NCBI GenBank assembly: GCA_019637395.1 | Contig: JAHBVR010000003.1 | Location: 1-64,000 of the forward strand | Direction of reading: 5' to 3' | DNA length: 64,000 nucleotides | DNA from: Vulcanimicrobiota bacterium | GTDB lineage: Bacteria > Vulcanimicrobiota > Xenobia > Xenobiales > JADMJV01 | Shown here: in pieces, positions 23,914 to 33,077 of the stretch | Layout of the letters: each line of letters opens with the position of its first letter | How positions within the stretch are numbered: the stretch's first letter is position 1 | The notes under the pieces: model-generated | Told to the model about the DNA's origin: nothing | Database searches by the model: none | The model's input: only the letters and a program-made list of their open reading frames with translations | Translations under genes and position numbers: made by a program

Positions 23914-25178
23914 TACACCACCTTCGGTTCGGGTAACGGTACGATAAACTTGTTGCGAAAGCCGAACTGGCGTAATTTGGGAATCAACTCGTCGGCGATG
24001 TGCCAGGAAAGCAGCAAGGCGTAGTCGGGCTGATCGTCTCCGAAGAGCAAACCCTCTTCCAGGACGGGAATCAGAGTGCCCGGGATATTTTTGCCGATCT
24101 TATGCGAGCCTTTGATCTCCACCACCGAGTCGAGAAGGCCGTCATCCAGGCCGCAGTAACTGATCAAGGTGCTGGCGCGGCTGGGTGCGCTGACTCCCAC
24201 GATCGATTTACCCTGATTTTTAATCTCGGCCAGCAGCCGCCACAGGTCGCTGCGCGATTGGAACACCTGGTGTTTGAAGACCTCCAGGGCCCTGGCGCTT
24301 AGACCTTCGCGTTCGGCCTGCAGTTGGCGCTCCACCGAGTCCCGCACGGCATGCTTACCGCGCCGGGCCGCATAGACCCGGATGGAGCCGCCATGAGTGG
24401 GAATGGGCTTGACATGGATGACTTCCAAACCGTGCATGTCCAGCAAATACTTCAGGCTGTGCAGCGAATAGTAACGCAGGTGTTCGTGGTAAATGGTATC
24501 GTACTGGACCGTCTTGACCAACTCCAGCACATAGTGCGACTCACTGATGAACACTCCATCCTCGCTGAGCAGCTTGAGAATGCCATTCAGAACGCCGTGG
24601 ATGTCCTCCATATGAGCGAAAACGTTGGTGGCCGTGACCAACCGGGCCTGGCCCAGCTCGTGTAAGATCTTCTCCACCACCGGCGGTTGAAAGTAGGAGA
24701 TGATGGTGGGGATACCGCGCCCGATGGCGACTTCGCCGATTTTTTCCGGCGTCACCCCACAGATGCGGTGCTTGTCCTTGAAGTTGATGAGCAGGTTGCC
24801 ATCGTTAGATCCAATGTCGACCACCAGGTGCTCCGCTTTCAGACCGACGATATCGACGCATTCCTCGTACAACTGAGCGAAGTTTTCCCGCAAGATCTTG
24901 GTGGTGCTGCTGGTATACGGATAGCTCGAAGGAAAGAGAATCTCGGCGTCCACGATCAGGCCCAGCTGAATCAGTTGACACTGGGGGCAGAGAAGCAATT
25001 GAGCCGGGTAAGCGACTTCTTCCTGAGGAGGGGAACCGATTTCGCGCATGGCGTTGACGGGCGGCAGGTAGCCGACAAAGAGCAGTGGCTGCAGGTCGGC
25101 GTGGTTACAGATCTGGCAATGAGTGACGACGGTACTGCTGCCGGTTCCGAGAGTGGGGCTCAGGGTTGTCTTGCTCAC
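23913..25178 (-). CDS. Sugar C-methyltransferase (zinc-binding, NovU/TylC3-like)
   Basis: The 421-residue layout is a zinc-binding N-terminus (CQICNHADL and LLLCPQCQL), a SAM-binding domain with VDIGSNDGNLL and TATNVFAHMED, and a C-terminal domain around VGVSAPSRASTLISYCGL. This three-part pattern is that of C-methyltransferases which add a methyl branch to 4-keto sugars on a nucleotide. YDTIYHEHLRYYS holds the conserved Tyr/His pair. It is divergent from the PilZ gene with a 104-base gap. With the oxidoreductase downstream it suggests a C-methyl-branched deoxysugar; the precise sugar is unproven. Confidence 0.85.
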   Translation of the reverse strand: MSKTTLSPTLGTGSSTVVTHCQICNHADLQPLLFVGYLPPVNAMREIGSPPQEEVAYPAQLLLCPQCQLIQLGLIVDAEILFPSSYPYTSSTTKILRENFAQLYEECVDIVGLKAEHLVVDIGSNDGNLLINFKDKHRICGVTPEKIGEVAIGRGIPTIISYFQPPVVEKILHELGQARLVTATNVFAHMEDIHGVLNGILKLLSEDGVFISESHYVLELVKTVQYDTIYHEHLRYYSLHSLKYLLDMHGLEVIHVKPIPTHGGSIRVYAARRGKHAVRDSVERQLQAEREGLSARALEVFKHQVFQSRSDLWRLLAEIKNQGKSIVGVSAPSRASTLISYCGLDDGLLDSVVEIKGSHKIGKNIPGTLIPVLEEGLLFGDDQPDYALLLSWHIADELIPKLRQFGFRNKFIVPLPEPKVV

Positions 25179-25282
25179 GCGGCGAACTTAGCTGGTCGCC
25201 GGGGAAGTCCCTCTACTGGCGGGCGGGTAAAAACTCCGGCGCGGCAAAGTAGTCGCCGAGACAGATTGGGAGGATTGCGCTG

Positions 25283-26014
25283 GTGCTTGGCTTGTTCGGA
25301 CCCGAAGTGGTCCACTTTTTCGAAATGACGGGGAATTCTCTAGCCTTTGTGAGCGCGAAGGCTAAAAAGCCGGAGACCGACCTCAAGGTACGTTTCAGCC
25401 TGGTCGGCTATAAAGCCAAACACGTAGACATCCCCCTCAAGATCCTCGAATCACAGGCCCTGGGCAAAAGCCACCTCTCCACCGGTTCTATCGAAATGGC
25501 GCCAGAGCATTGTAAACAGTTGGAAGAATTACTTTACAACTACAGCACCCGCCCCGACCTTGGCGAGGCCGCCCGGCGCAGTCCACGCCTGCCCATCGGG
25601 CTCAAAGCCATCAGCCGCGAACTTCCCGGCTATAACTGCGTCACCACCGACATCTCCCGGCACGGAGTACGTCTGACCTGCCACGGGCCGGTGGAACTCG
25701 GCACCAAAGTGCAAATATCTCTCGATACCGATCTGGCCGCCCTACCCAACCTGACCCTGAACGGGCGAGTGGTCGGCTGCCAGGAGACCAAGGATAGCCG
25801 AAGCCATAACAAGAGCTACCACATCTCCATGGACTTCGCCGGCCTCCCCGCCGCCCAGGTGGAAACGCTCGACTACTACAACCGGACCCTGGCCGGAAGA
25901 CTCAAAGGTGATGTCATGCAACGTCAAATCGCCGACGGAGAAATGACGGCCGGGCCTTCCACCGGAGGAGCACCTCTCCATCTCGGCGCTCCTCCTCCGC
26001 CTCCGCCCACTTGA
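25283..26014 (+). CDS. PilZ domain protein
   Basis: PilZ domains bind cyclic di-GMP. The hallmark pattern is split here as RRSPRLPIG and TDISRHGVRL, matching RxxxR and (D/N)xSxxG, at about residues 95-135. The 95 residues before are not recognised and could be a YcgR-like partner domain. The tail is Pro-rich, ending in eight Pro residues with one break. The GTG start lies 104 bases from the divergent methyltransferase gene. galE follows after 16 bases, so cyclic di-GMP may tune the glycan locus; that link is inference. Confidence 0.8.
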   Translation: MLGLFGPEVVHFFEMTGNSLAFVSAKAKKPETDLKVRFSLVGYKAKHVDIPLKILESQALGKSHLSTGSIEMAPEHCKQLEELLYNYSTRPDLGEAARRSPRLPIGLKAISRELPGYNCVTTDISRHGVRLTCHGPVELGTKVQISLDTDLAALPNLTLNGRVVGCQETKDSRSHNKSYHISMDFAGLPAAQVETLDYYNRTLAGRLKGDVMQRQIADGEMTAGPSTGGAPLHLGAPPPPPPT

Positions 26015-26030
26015 GGGGAGGCAGACTACC

Positions 26031-27047
26031 ATGAAAATCCTGATTACAGGAGGCGCCGGCTACATCGGCTCCCACACTGCCAAGCACCTTTCCCAAGCCG
26101 GACACGAAATTGTGGTCCTGGACAATTTGGGGCGCGGTCATCGCTGGGCGGTCAAATGGGGACTGCTGGAAGAAGTCGATTTGCTCGATCTCTCAGCCGT
26201 CCAAAGAACCCTCCAGCGCCATCGGCCGGATGCCGTGGCCCACTTCGCCGCCTACGCTCTGGTGGGCGAATCTGTGCAAAACCCCGGCCTCTACTATCGC
26301 AATAATTTTGTGGGAAGCCTGAATCTGCTCGAGGCGTTGATCGGTAGCGGCTGCCGGAAGCTCGTCTTCAGTTCCACCTGCGCCATCTATGGAAATCCAC
26401 AACAACCCCTGCTGGATGAGAGTCACCCACAAAAGCCCGTCAATCCCTATGGTCAAAGTAAGCTGATGGTCGAACAAGCGCTGGCCGACTTTGCCACAAG
26501 TCACGGACTGAAATCTTGCGCTCTTCGCTATTTCAACGCCTGCGGCGCCGACCCGGAAGGGGAGCTGGGCGAAGTCCACGATCCGGAGACTCACCTCATC
26601 CCCAGCATTTTCAATGCCTTGATGAGCGGGCAAACCCTTAAGCTCTTCGGCGACCAATACAACACTCCCGATGGAACCTGTATCCGCGATTATATCAACA
26701 TACTGGACCTGGCCTCAGCCCATCGCCTGGCGCTGGAAGCTCTGGCAACCGAAAAACCGCTACGGACCGCCTACAACCTCGGTACCGGCCGAGGACATAG
26801 CGTCCGTGAAGTCATCGCCATCGTGGAGAGGGTGACCAGACGAAAGATTCCTGTCGAAATCCACCCTCCCAGGGCCGGCGATCCACCATCTCTAGTATCC
26901 AGTGCACGACTAGCCCAGCGCGATTTAGGCTGGCATGCTGAATGGACGGACCTGAGCAGAAGCGTTGAGGTCGCCTGGAAATGGCATCAACGCTGGTTCA
27001 ACTCCAGACTTTCCAGGGAGCCTCAGCCCGGTCCCAAAGCTGATTGA
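26031..27047 (+). CDS. galE: UDP-glucose 4-epimerase
   Basis: GalE interconverts UDP-glucose and UDP-galactose (or the N-acetyl forms). Motifs are ITGGAGYIGSHTAK, SSTCAIYGNP, PVNPYGQSK with the Tyr/Lys pair, LRYFNACGADPEGELGE and DGTCIRDYI. Length (338 residues) is standard. GGGGAGG sits just upstream of the ATG. The C-terminus is a little longer than usual and overlaps the opposite-strand rfbF by 50 bases. A decayed second copy lies at 35.7 kb in the same direction. Confidence 0.95.
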   Translation: MKILITGGAGYIGSHTAKHLSQAGHEIVVLDNLGRGHRWAVKWGLLEEVDLLDLSAVQRTLQRHRPDAVAHFAAYALVGESVQNPGLYYRNNFVGSLNLLEALIGSGCRKLVFSSTCAIYGNPQQPLLDESHPQKPVNPYGQSKLMVEQALADFATSHGLKSCALRYFNACGADPEGELGEVHDPETHLIPSIFNALMSGQTLKLFGDQYNTPDGTCIRDYINILDLASAHRLALEALATEKPLRTAYNLGTGRGHSVREVIAIVERVTRRKIPVEIHPPRAGDPPSLVSSARLAQRDLGWHAEWTDLSRSVEVAWKWHQRWFNSRLSREPQPGPKAD

Positions 27048-27771
27048 GATAAATCTTATCGCGCAGCGTATCCATCGGGCGCCAGAAACCCCGATGCCGG
27101 TAGGCGTGTAACTGCCCTTGAGTGGCCAGGTGCTGGAGTGGCTCCCGTTCCAACACCACACCATCGTGAGGCAGCAAATCGAAAAGGGCGGGCTCGCACA
27201 CGAAAAAGCCGCCGTTAATCCATTGCCCATCCCCCTCCGGCTTCTCCAAAAAGCCGGTGACCGCATCGTTCTCGCCAATCTCCACAGCTCCGAAGCGACC
27301 CTCCGGCAACACGCTGGTCAGCGTGACCACGCCTTTGCTCCTCTCGTGAAAAGCCTTGAGCGCACCTATATCTACATCGCTGACGCCGTCTCCATAGGTC
27401 AAGAAAAAAGACCGGTCGCCTACGTGTTTACGAGCCCGCGCCACGCGGCCGCCGGTCATGGTGTCCAGCCCCGTATCGATCAAAGTAACCCTCCAGGGCT
27501 CGCTGGAGTTTGCGTGCAACTCCATCTTATTCTCGGCCAGATCGAAAGTGACATCGCTTTGATGCAAAAAGTAGTTGGCGAAATACTCCTTGATGACATA
27601 GCCCTTATAACCGAGCAATACCACGAAGTCGTTGACCCCGTAGTGCGAGTAAATCTTCATGATGTGCCAGAGAATCGGCTTACCGCCGATCTCCGCCATA
27701 GGCTTGGGCTTCAGTTCGGTTTCTTCAGCCAGTCGAGTTCCGTAGCCGCCCGCCAGGATCAGGGCTTTCAT
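26998..27771 (-). CDS. rfbF: Glucose-1-phosphate cytidylyltransferase
   Basis: RfbF makes CDP-glucose from glucose-1-phosphate and CTP, the first step toward CDP-3,6-dideoxyhexoses. MKALILAGGYGTRLAEET gives the nucleotide loop, KPKPMAEIGGKPILWHIMK the conserved PMAEIG region and YGDGVSDVD the metal-binding Asp. The start chosen is the ATG at 27771, which matches the usual MKA(L/V)ILAGG start; an in-frame ATG at 27795 is possible. The length is then 257 residues. The C-terminus overlaps galE by 50 bases. Its 5' end lies close behind the long membrane protein gene on the same strand. Confidence 0.93.
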   Translation of the reverse strand: MKALILAGGYGTRLAEETELKPKPMAEIGGKPILWHIMKIYSHYGVNDFVVLLGYKGYVIKEYFANYFLHQSDVTFDLAENKMELHANSSEPWRVTLIDTGLDTMTGGRVARARKHVGDRSFFLTYGDGVSDVDIGALKAFHERSKGVVTLTSVLPEGRFGAVEIGENDAVTGFLEKPEGDGQWINGGFFVCEPALFDLLPHDGVVLEREPLQHLATQGQLHAYRHRGFWRPMDTLRDKIYLNQLWDRAEAPWKVWS

Positions 27772-27799
27772 GGGACGCCTGTTCGCTTGGTCCATGGAC

Positions 27800-29743
27800 T
27801 CATCCTTTGGGGGTGTATATTCTCAGCCTGGCATTGGCGCTTGATTCGATACATTGATAATTGCGCTCGAGGGCCGTCCAAACCAGCTTCTGCCAGGGAA
27901 TCTTCTGGCTCTCCCGCTCAAACTCATAACTAACAATGACTTGGGGCGAGGCCTTCGCTTCGATCACGGCGGCCAGTTGCACGAACTCATCAATGCGGAA
28001 CATCTCGATCAAAGAGTCGAAGGCAAGAAACTGGCTGTGAGTCAGTTGGTGCAACATGGCCGAATGATTGGACAGAATCACCATCTGCCGCGGATACTCG
28101 GAATGTTTCTCGAGCTGAGCAATCTCTTCATTCAAAATATGGCTCTCGGCCAGCACCGCGCGTCCCGACAGTTTTCGTTCGATAGGGATCGCCAGACTGC
28201 CCACGGCCCCGGGCAGACTCACGGCAAAGTTGAGCAAGAGTACGGTCAGTAGCGCACGGAGCGCTCCTCGGAGAGAGCCGCCGCCTGCTCTTGCCCATAG
28301 TTCGTCCAGGAAAACGGTGGCCAACATGGTGGCCGGCCAACTGGCCAGAAACAAGACCCAATCGTGGCTCCGGCCCTGGAAGTAACTAAACAGACCCATC
28401 CCTAAAATGGATAGAGCGAAAACCACCTTCGGCCGCAACTCATCCCGTCGCTCCCGGGCTGCCTGAAAAGCGTAAGCAAGCCCGGCCAGATACAGCAGAG
28501 CCACCACGTTCCAAGCATGGACCGGTTGCATAGGCAGCATAAGATAGCCGATTCCGTAAAACACTTTATGGATATGCACCAGGCCCGGCAATGACAGGCG
28601 CGAGTGCAGCAGTCCCGCTACCACCACCAGGCAAGCGACGCCCTTGAAACCCTGTAGTAACGCATTGCGCAGACTTTCCCGGCGAGGAATGGGCCGCAAA
28701 AACTCCGCGTAGCCCAAAGTCGCCAACCAGGTCCCCCAGGCCGGCAATCCGGAGTCCAAATTTCCAAAACACCCCGCCGAGAACAGCAATGTCCCCAACC
28801 ACTGCCGACGGACCGGACGAGCGACCCAAAGCAGCATCATGGTGGGAAAGAGCGAGCGGATAGGCCAATATTGAAAGTAAGGATCCAATAATTCGAGGAC
28901 GTGCTCCCTCCAGAGGAGCTGCTTCATGGCGAAATAATTGACGTTTGCACAAGCCAAAAATCCCAACAAAGCCACCGCCCGATTGCAGCAGACGTTCCGC
29001 AAGACGAGATAAATACAGCCGAAATTGATGGCCGCCAGCAACCCCATGACCAGGCTGAACTTTTCCACGCTGAGCCCGATAAGCCGAAACAGCGGCAGCA
29101 GGAAGTATGGATAGAGGCCATACTGATTAAAAAAATCCACCAGCAGGATGCGGCCCTCGTAGATTTGCACCATCGAGTAGTAGACGGCATTAAAGTGGGA
29201 ATGGACCACATAAGGGTCGTTGCTGCGCAGGAAACCAGTGAGCACTATAGATAAGAGTGTCGCCGCCACCAGCGAACCCGCTAGCGCCGAAGACGGTTGC
29301 GCACACCGTCGCCAGGCAAGATACAACAAACCAGCGCCCAGCATGCGCCAGGGAAGGCTCAGTCCGAGCCAGGAATAGCGCAAGTAGCAGGTATGGTTGG
29401 GGCCCAGCAACATAGCCGCCAGGGCCAGCCCTGCCAGGACCGCGGAGATACGTTCAAAAAGCTTAAGGAAATCATTTCTCCTGTCCATCCTCAGCATCAA
29501 CCAGGGGACTGCCAGCGGGAAAAAAACCAAAGAAAGAAAATACGCCAACTTTTCCCCGGGCTCAGGATGAATATCCTCGACAACCAGGGCGAGCCGGGCC
29601 AACGCCTCGGAGTCGGGCGGCGCAACCTTCGACTTTGAGACAAGTAAATAGGCTACCGGGCAGAAGAGCACTACCGCCAGACAAACGGCCAGGGCACCCG
29701 CCAGAAACTCTCGCCCTTTCGAGGCTGCGCGGCCTTCAGACAT
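27800..29743 (-). CDS. Polytopic membrane protein, GT-C-like
   Basis: A 647-residue protein with about a dozen hydrophobic segments and a soluble C-terminal domain of some 130 residues. Between the first helices is a loop containing DSEALARLALVV; later, VHSHFNAVYYSMVQIYEG and FFNQYGLYPYFLLPLF resemble the pattern of membrane glycosyltransferases of the C superfamily, but no diagnostic motif is certain. It precedes rfbF on the same strand, and a GT2 gene starts divergently 104 bases away. A role in polyprenol-linked sugar transfer is inference. Confidence 0.6.
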   Translation of the reverse strand: MSEGRAASKGREFLAGALAVCLAVVLFCPVAYLLVSKSKVAPPDSEALARLALVVEDIHPEPGEKLAYFLSLVFFPLAVPWLMLRMDRRNDFLKLFERISAVLAGLALAAMLLGPNHTCYLRYSWLGLSLPWRMLGAGLLYLAWRRCAQPSSALAGSLVAATLLSIVLTGFLRSNDPYVVHSHFNAVYYSMVQIYEGRILLVDFFNQYGLYPYFLLPLFRLIGLSVEKFSLVMGLLAAINFGCIYLVLRNVCCNRAVALLGFLACANVNYFAMKQLLWREHVLELLDPYFQYWPIRSLFPTMMLLWVARPVRRQWLGTLLFSAGCFGNLDSGLPAWGTWLATLGYAEFLRPIPRRESLRNALLQGFKGVACLVVVAGLLHSRLSLPGLVHIHKVFYGIGYLMLPMQPVHAWNVVALLYLAGLAYAFQAARERRDELRPKVVFALSILGMGLFSYFQGRSHDWVLFLASWPATMLATVFLDELWARAGGGSLRGALRALLTVLLLNFAVSLPGAVGSLAIPIERKLSGRAVLAESHILNEEIAQLEKHSEYPRQMVILSNHSAMLHQLTHSQFLAFDSLIEMFRIDEFVQLAAVIEAKASPQVIVSYEFERESQKIPWQKLVWTALERNYQCIESSANARLRIYTPKG

Positions 29744-29847
29744 CGTGGGGCGCGAGTTCCGGCCAGCTCAGATGAACTCCTTGCCGCCGGGGGCGCGGAC
29801 TCATCCTGTGTAGAGGGAACGGCGTCTTTCTGAGGAATGGCCGGGGC

Positions 29848-30837
29848 TTGCGACAAGCACGAGCAAATACTGAAGAGCCGCGCAAGCGTTTAATCAGCGT
29901 TGTCACTCCCTGTTTCAATGAAGAACAGAATGTGGTCGAACTCTATCGGCGCGTCCGTGCCGTCATGCAAGCCGAAACCGGCTACCGCTATGAACACATC
30001 TTTATCGACAATGCCTCTACCGATCAAACGGTAGCCGTGCTCAAGCAGTTGGCCGCGGATGACCGGCACGTGAAAATCATCGTCAATGCCCGCAATTTCG
30101 GCCACCTACGCTCGCCTGTCCACGCTCTCTGCGAAGCGCGCGGAGCGGCCCGCATCCTCATGGTCTCCGACCTGCAAGACCCGCCCGAAATGCTGGCCGA
30201 TTTTCTGCGTAAGTGGGAGGAAGGCTTTGACATTGTGGTCGGTGTCAAAATCGGCAGCGAAGAAGCCAAGCCCATGTATCTACTGCGCCGCCTTTACTAC
30301 AGCGTGCTGGCGCGCTTTGCCGAAGTTCCCCTGGTGCAGAATTTCACCGGCTTCGGACTTTACGATCGCAGGGTGATTCGCCGCCTGCAAAAATTCGGCG
30401 AACCTTATCCTTATCTCCGCGGCCTGGTTAGCGAAACCGGCGGATCGATCTGCGAAATCCCTTACTTTCAGCCCATTCGCAAGCGCGGCATCACCAAAAA
30501 CAACTTCTACACCTTGTTTGATCTGGCCATGCTGGGCATGACCAGCCACTCCAAGGTTCCCCTGCGTTTCACCACCGGCCTGGGCTTTCTTTTGAGTCTC
30601 ATCAGTCTGCTGGTGGGCCTGGGCTACTTCATCGCCAAGCTCATCTTTTGGAATAACTTTACCCTGGGAATCGCCCCCCTGGTAATCGGAGTATTCTGGA
30701 TCAGTTCCGTACAGTTGTTCTTCCTGGGTGTCGTGGGAGAATACCTGGGCGCGGTTCATACCCGGGTGACCAACCGGCCTCTGGTCATTGAGAAAGAACG
30801 CGTCAATTTTCGCGGCAAGCGAGCTTGCCTCAAATGA
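29848..30837 (+). CDS. GT2 glycosyltransferase with two C-terminal membrane helices
   Basis: An N-terminal family 2 domain (LISVVTPCFNEEQNVVELYR, VSDLQDPPE with the metal-binding Asp) is followed by helices at about residues 240-310 (LRFTTGLGFLLSLISLLVGL and VFWISSVQLFFLGVVGEYLG). This is the layout of ArnC/GtrB-like enzymes that pass a sugar to polyprenyl phosphate. TTG at 29848 is the called start. The stop overlaps the rfbH start as ATGA, so the two are coupled, which suggests that this enzyme handles the CDP-dideoxy sugar or its acceptor. Confidence 0.85.
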   Translation: MRQARANTEEPRKRLISVVTPCFNEEQNVVELYRRVRAVMQAETGYRYEHIFIDNASTDQTVAVLKQLAADDRHVKIIVNARNFGHLRSPVHALCEARGAARILMVSDLQDPPEMLADFLRKWEEGFDIVVGVKIGSEEAKPMYLLRRLYYSVLARFAEVPLVQNFTGFGLYDRRVIRRLQKFGEPYPYLRGLVSETGGSICEIPYFQPIRKRGITKNNFYTLFDLAMLGMTSHSKVPLRFTTGLGFLLSLISLLVGLGYFIAKLIFWNNFTLGIAPLVIGVFWISSVQLFFLGVVGEYLGAVHTRVTNRPLVIEKERVNFRGKRACLK

Positions 30838-32147
30838 GTAAGCGCGAGCAAATACTGGCCCTGGCCGAGGAATATTTCGCCGAACAGTTTGCCGCCAGGG
30901 ATTTCGTTCCGGGCGTCACCCCGCTGCCGGCCAACGGCAAGGTCTTGGACGCCTCCGACCTGCGCAATCTGGTGGATTCCTCGCTGGATATGTGGCTGAC
31001 GGCCGGACGTTTCTCCGAGTTGTTTGAGCGCAAGTTCGCCCAGACCTGGGGGGCCCGCTTTTCATTGCTGGTCAACTCCGGCTCAAGCGCCAACCTGCTG
31101 GCTTTCGCGACCTTGACCAGTCCCTCGCTGGGCGACCGCCAACTGAAGCCCGGGGACGAATTCATTACTCCGGCCTCCGGTTTTCCCACCACCATCAACC
31201 CCGCCATTCAGCACGGGCTGGTGCCGGTTTTTGTGGACGTGGATGGGAAGACCCACAACATGACGCCCGAAGCCGTGGCCGCCGCCATCGGACCCAAAAC
31301 CAAACTGGTCATGGCCGCCCACACCCTGGGCAACCCCTTCGATTGTCACGCCATCGGCGACTTGTGCAAGCAACACGGCATGTGGCTGGTCGAAGATTGC
31401 TGTGACGCCCTGGGAGCCCGGCTGAACGGAGAGCACGTGGGCAACCGCGGGGACCTGGCCACCTGCAGTTTCTATCCCGCTCATCACATCACCACCGGCG
31501 AGGGCGGAGCAGTTCTGACCTCCCGGCCCTACCTGAAAAAGATCGCCGAGAGCTTCCGCGACTGGGGGCGCGACTGCTACTGCGCCCCAGGCTGTGAAGA
31601 CACCTGCGGCAAACGTTACAACTGGCAGCTCGGGGAACTGCCGACCGGCTACGATCACAAGTACATCTACAGCCACATCGGCTACAACCTGAAGGCGACC
31701 GATATGCAGGCCAGTCTGGGTCTTTCGCAATTAGAACGACTCGAGAGCTTCATTGAAAAGCGCCGCAGCAACTTCGGCTTTCTTAAGAACGCCCTGAAGA
31801 TTCGCGGCGCCGAGGAGTTTTTCGAATTCCCCGAGGCCCTGGCCAACGCCGAGCCCTCCTGGTTCGGCTTCCTGCTCACCCTCAAAGGCGACCGCATCTC
31901 CCGGCCCTGGCTACTGGAAGAACTGGGTCAGCGCAAAATCGGAACTCGCTTGCTGTTCGGCGGCAATCTGACCAGGCAACCCGCTTACTTGCGCCTCCCC
32001 AAAAGAGTGGTGGGCGAGCTGTCCAATACCGACATCATCATGAACCGTTCCTTCTACGTCGGGGTCTGGCCCGGACTGACGGAAGCGATGTTGGACTATA
32101 TGGCCGAGCAGTTGGTGGCGCTATGTCGCTGCTCCGTCCCGAAGTAA
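30834..32147 (+). CDS. rfbH: CDP-6-deoxy-4-keto-hexose 3-dehydrase (E1)
   Basis: This PMP-dependent iron-sulphur enzyme removes the C3 hydroxyl of CDP-4-keto-6-deoxyglucose. The usual aminotransferase Lys is replaced by His in SFYPAHHITTGEGG, the mark of E1 enzymes. Four Cys in DCYCAPGCEDTCGKR (about residues 246-260) would hold the [2Fe-2S] cluster. The start is the ATG at 30834, overlapping the GT2 stop. Length is 437 residues, as expected. A matching E3 reductase is not seen in this window, so electrons must come from a protein encoded elsewhere. Confidence 0.95.
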   Translation: MSKREQILALAEEYFAEQFAARDFVPGVTPLPANGKVLDASDLRNLVDSSLDMWLTAGRFSELFERKFAQTWGARFSLLVNSGSSANLLAFATLTSPSLGDRQLKPGDEFITPASGFPTTINPAIQHGLVPVFVDVDGKTHNMTPEAVAAAIGPKTKLVMAAHTLGNPFDCHAIGDLCKQHGMWLVEDCCDALGARLNGEHVGNRGDLATCSFYPAHHITTGEGGAVLTSRPYLKKIAESFRDWGRDCYCAPGCEDTCGKRYNWQLGELPTGYDHKYIYSHIGYNLKATDMQASLGLSQLERLESFIEKRRSNFGFLKNALKIRGAEEFFEFPEALANAEPSWFGFLLTLKGDRISRPWLLEELGQRKIGTRLLFGGNLTRQPAYLRLPKRVVGELSNTDIIMNRSFYVGVWPGLTEAMLDYMAEQLVALCRCSVPK

Positions 32148-33043
32148 CATCCCTTGTCCTCGGCTCCGCTGACCTGTGGCCGGCGCTAGCCGGTAGTCGC
32201 ATCTTCCTGACGGGAGCTTCGGGTTTTTTTGGGTGCTGGCTACTGGAAACTCTGTTATTCGCCTCCGATCATTTTGAATTTGGAGTGGAAGTGGTGGCTC
32301 TGACTCGGACTCCTGACCGATTTCTAACCAAAGCGCCCCACCTGGCCGGGCATCCGCGAGTCACACTCTGGCCAGGCGACATGCAAGACTTCTCGTTTCC
32401 CCCCGGGCCCTTTTCTCACATCATCCACGGCGCTGCCGAAGTCAACAGCGACCTGGGCCTCTTAGCCGGAGGGAAGCGGGTGCTGGAATTGGAGTCCGAA
32501 CGTTTTTTGCTTATCAGTTCAGGAGCGGTCTACGGCCCCGCCGCCGGATTTATCAGCGAGGAGCACCCGGCCTCCCCCATCACCGACTATGGGCGCGCCA
32601 AACTTCAACTGGAACAGGCCTGCAACCCAAGAGCCGTCATCGCACGCTGCTTTACCTTCTTGGGCCCTTATCTATCTCTGCATTCCGGCCTGGCCGCCGC
32701 CGATTTTCTGCGCGACGCGCTGGCATGCCGCCCTCTCAAATTGCAAGGCAATGGAGAAACCCGTCGCTCCTACCTCTACGCCGGCGATCTGGCCATCTGG
32801 CTGTGGACGCTACTGCTGCGAGGCACCCCCGGGCGAAGCTACAACGTTGGATCCATGGATGCCATTCCAGTGATCGAACTGGCCCGGCGAATCGCCGGCC
32901 CAAATCCGGTGCAAGTGCTGGGCAAGGAGGCCGGCAGTGACTACCTACCCGACACCACCCGCGCCCGGCAAGAATTGGACCTGCGCCAAACCGTCGACCT
33001 GGACGAAGCCGTGGCGCGCACCTGGAACTGGCTTGGACGATAG
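32123..33043 (+). CDS. NAD-dependent CDP-sugar reductase/epimerase
   Basis: A 306-residue extended short-chain enzyme: FLTGASGFFGCWLLE is the dinucleotide motif, LLISSGAVYGPAA has the catalytic Ser and YGRAK the Tyr and Lys. It overlaps rfbH by 25 bases, so it is coupled to it. In CDP-dideoxysugar clusters this slot is held by abequose/paratose synthases or by the reductase YerF. Because a YerE-like gene lies nearby, YerF-type reduction of the branched sugar is the favoured reading. The first 25 residues precede the fold. Confidence 0.8.
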   Translation: MSLLRPEVTSLVLGSADLWPALAGSRIFLTGASGFFGCWLLETLLFASDHFEFGVEVVALTRTPDRFLTKAPHLAGHPRVTLWPGDMQDFSFPPGPFSHIIHGAAEVNSDLGLLAGGKRVLELESERFLLISSGAVYGPAAGFISEEHPASPITDYGRAKLQLEQACNPRAVIARCFTFLGPYLSLHSGLAAADFLRDALACRPLKLQGNGETRRSYLYAGDLAIWLWTLLLRGTPGRSYNVGSMDAIPVIELARRIAGPNPVQVLGKEAGSDYLPDTTRARQELDLRQTVDLDEAVARTWNWLGR

Positions 33044-33077
33044 GGGAGTCGTGTCCCGTTTCGGGAATTGAACACCT

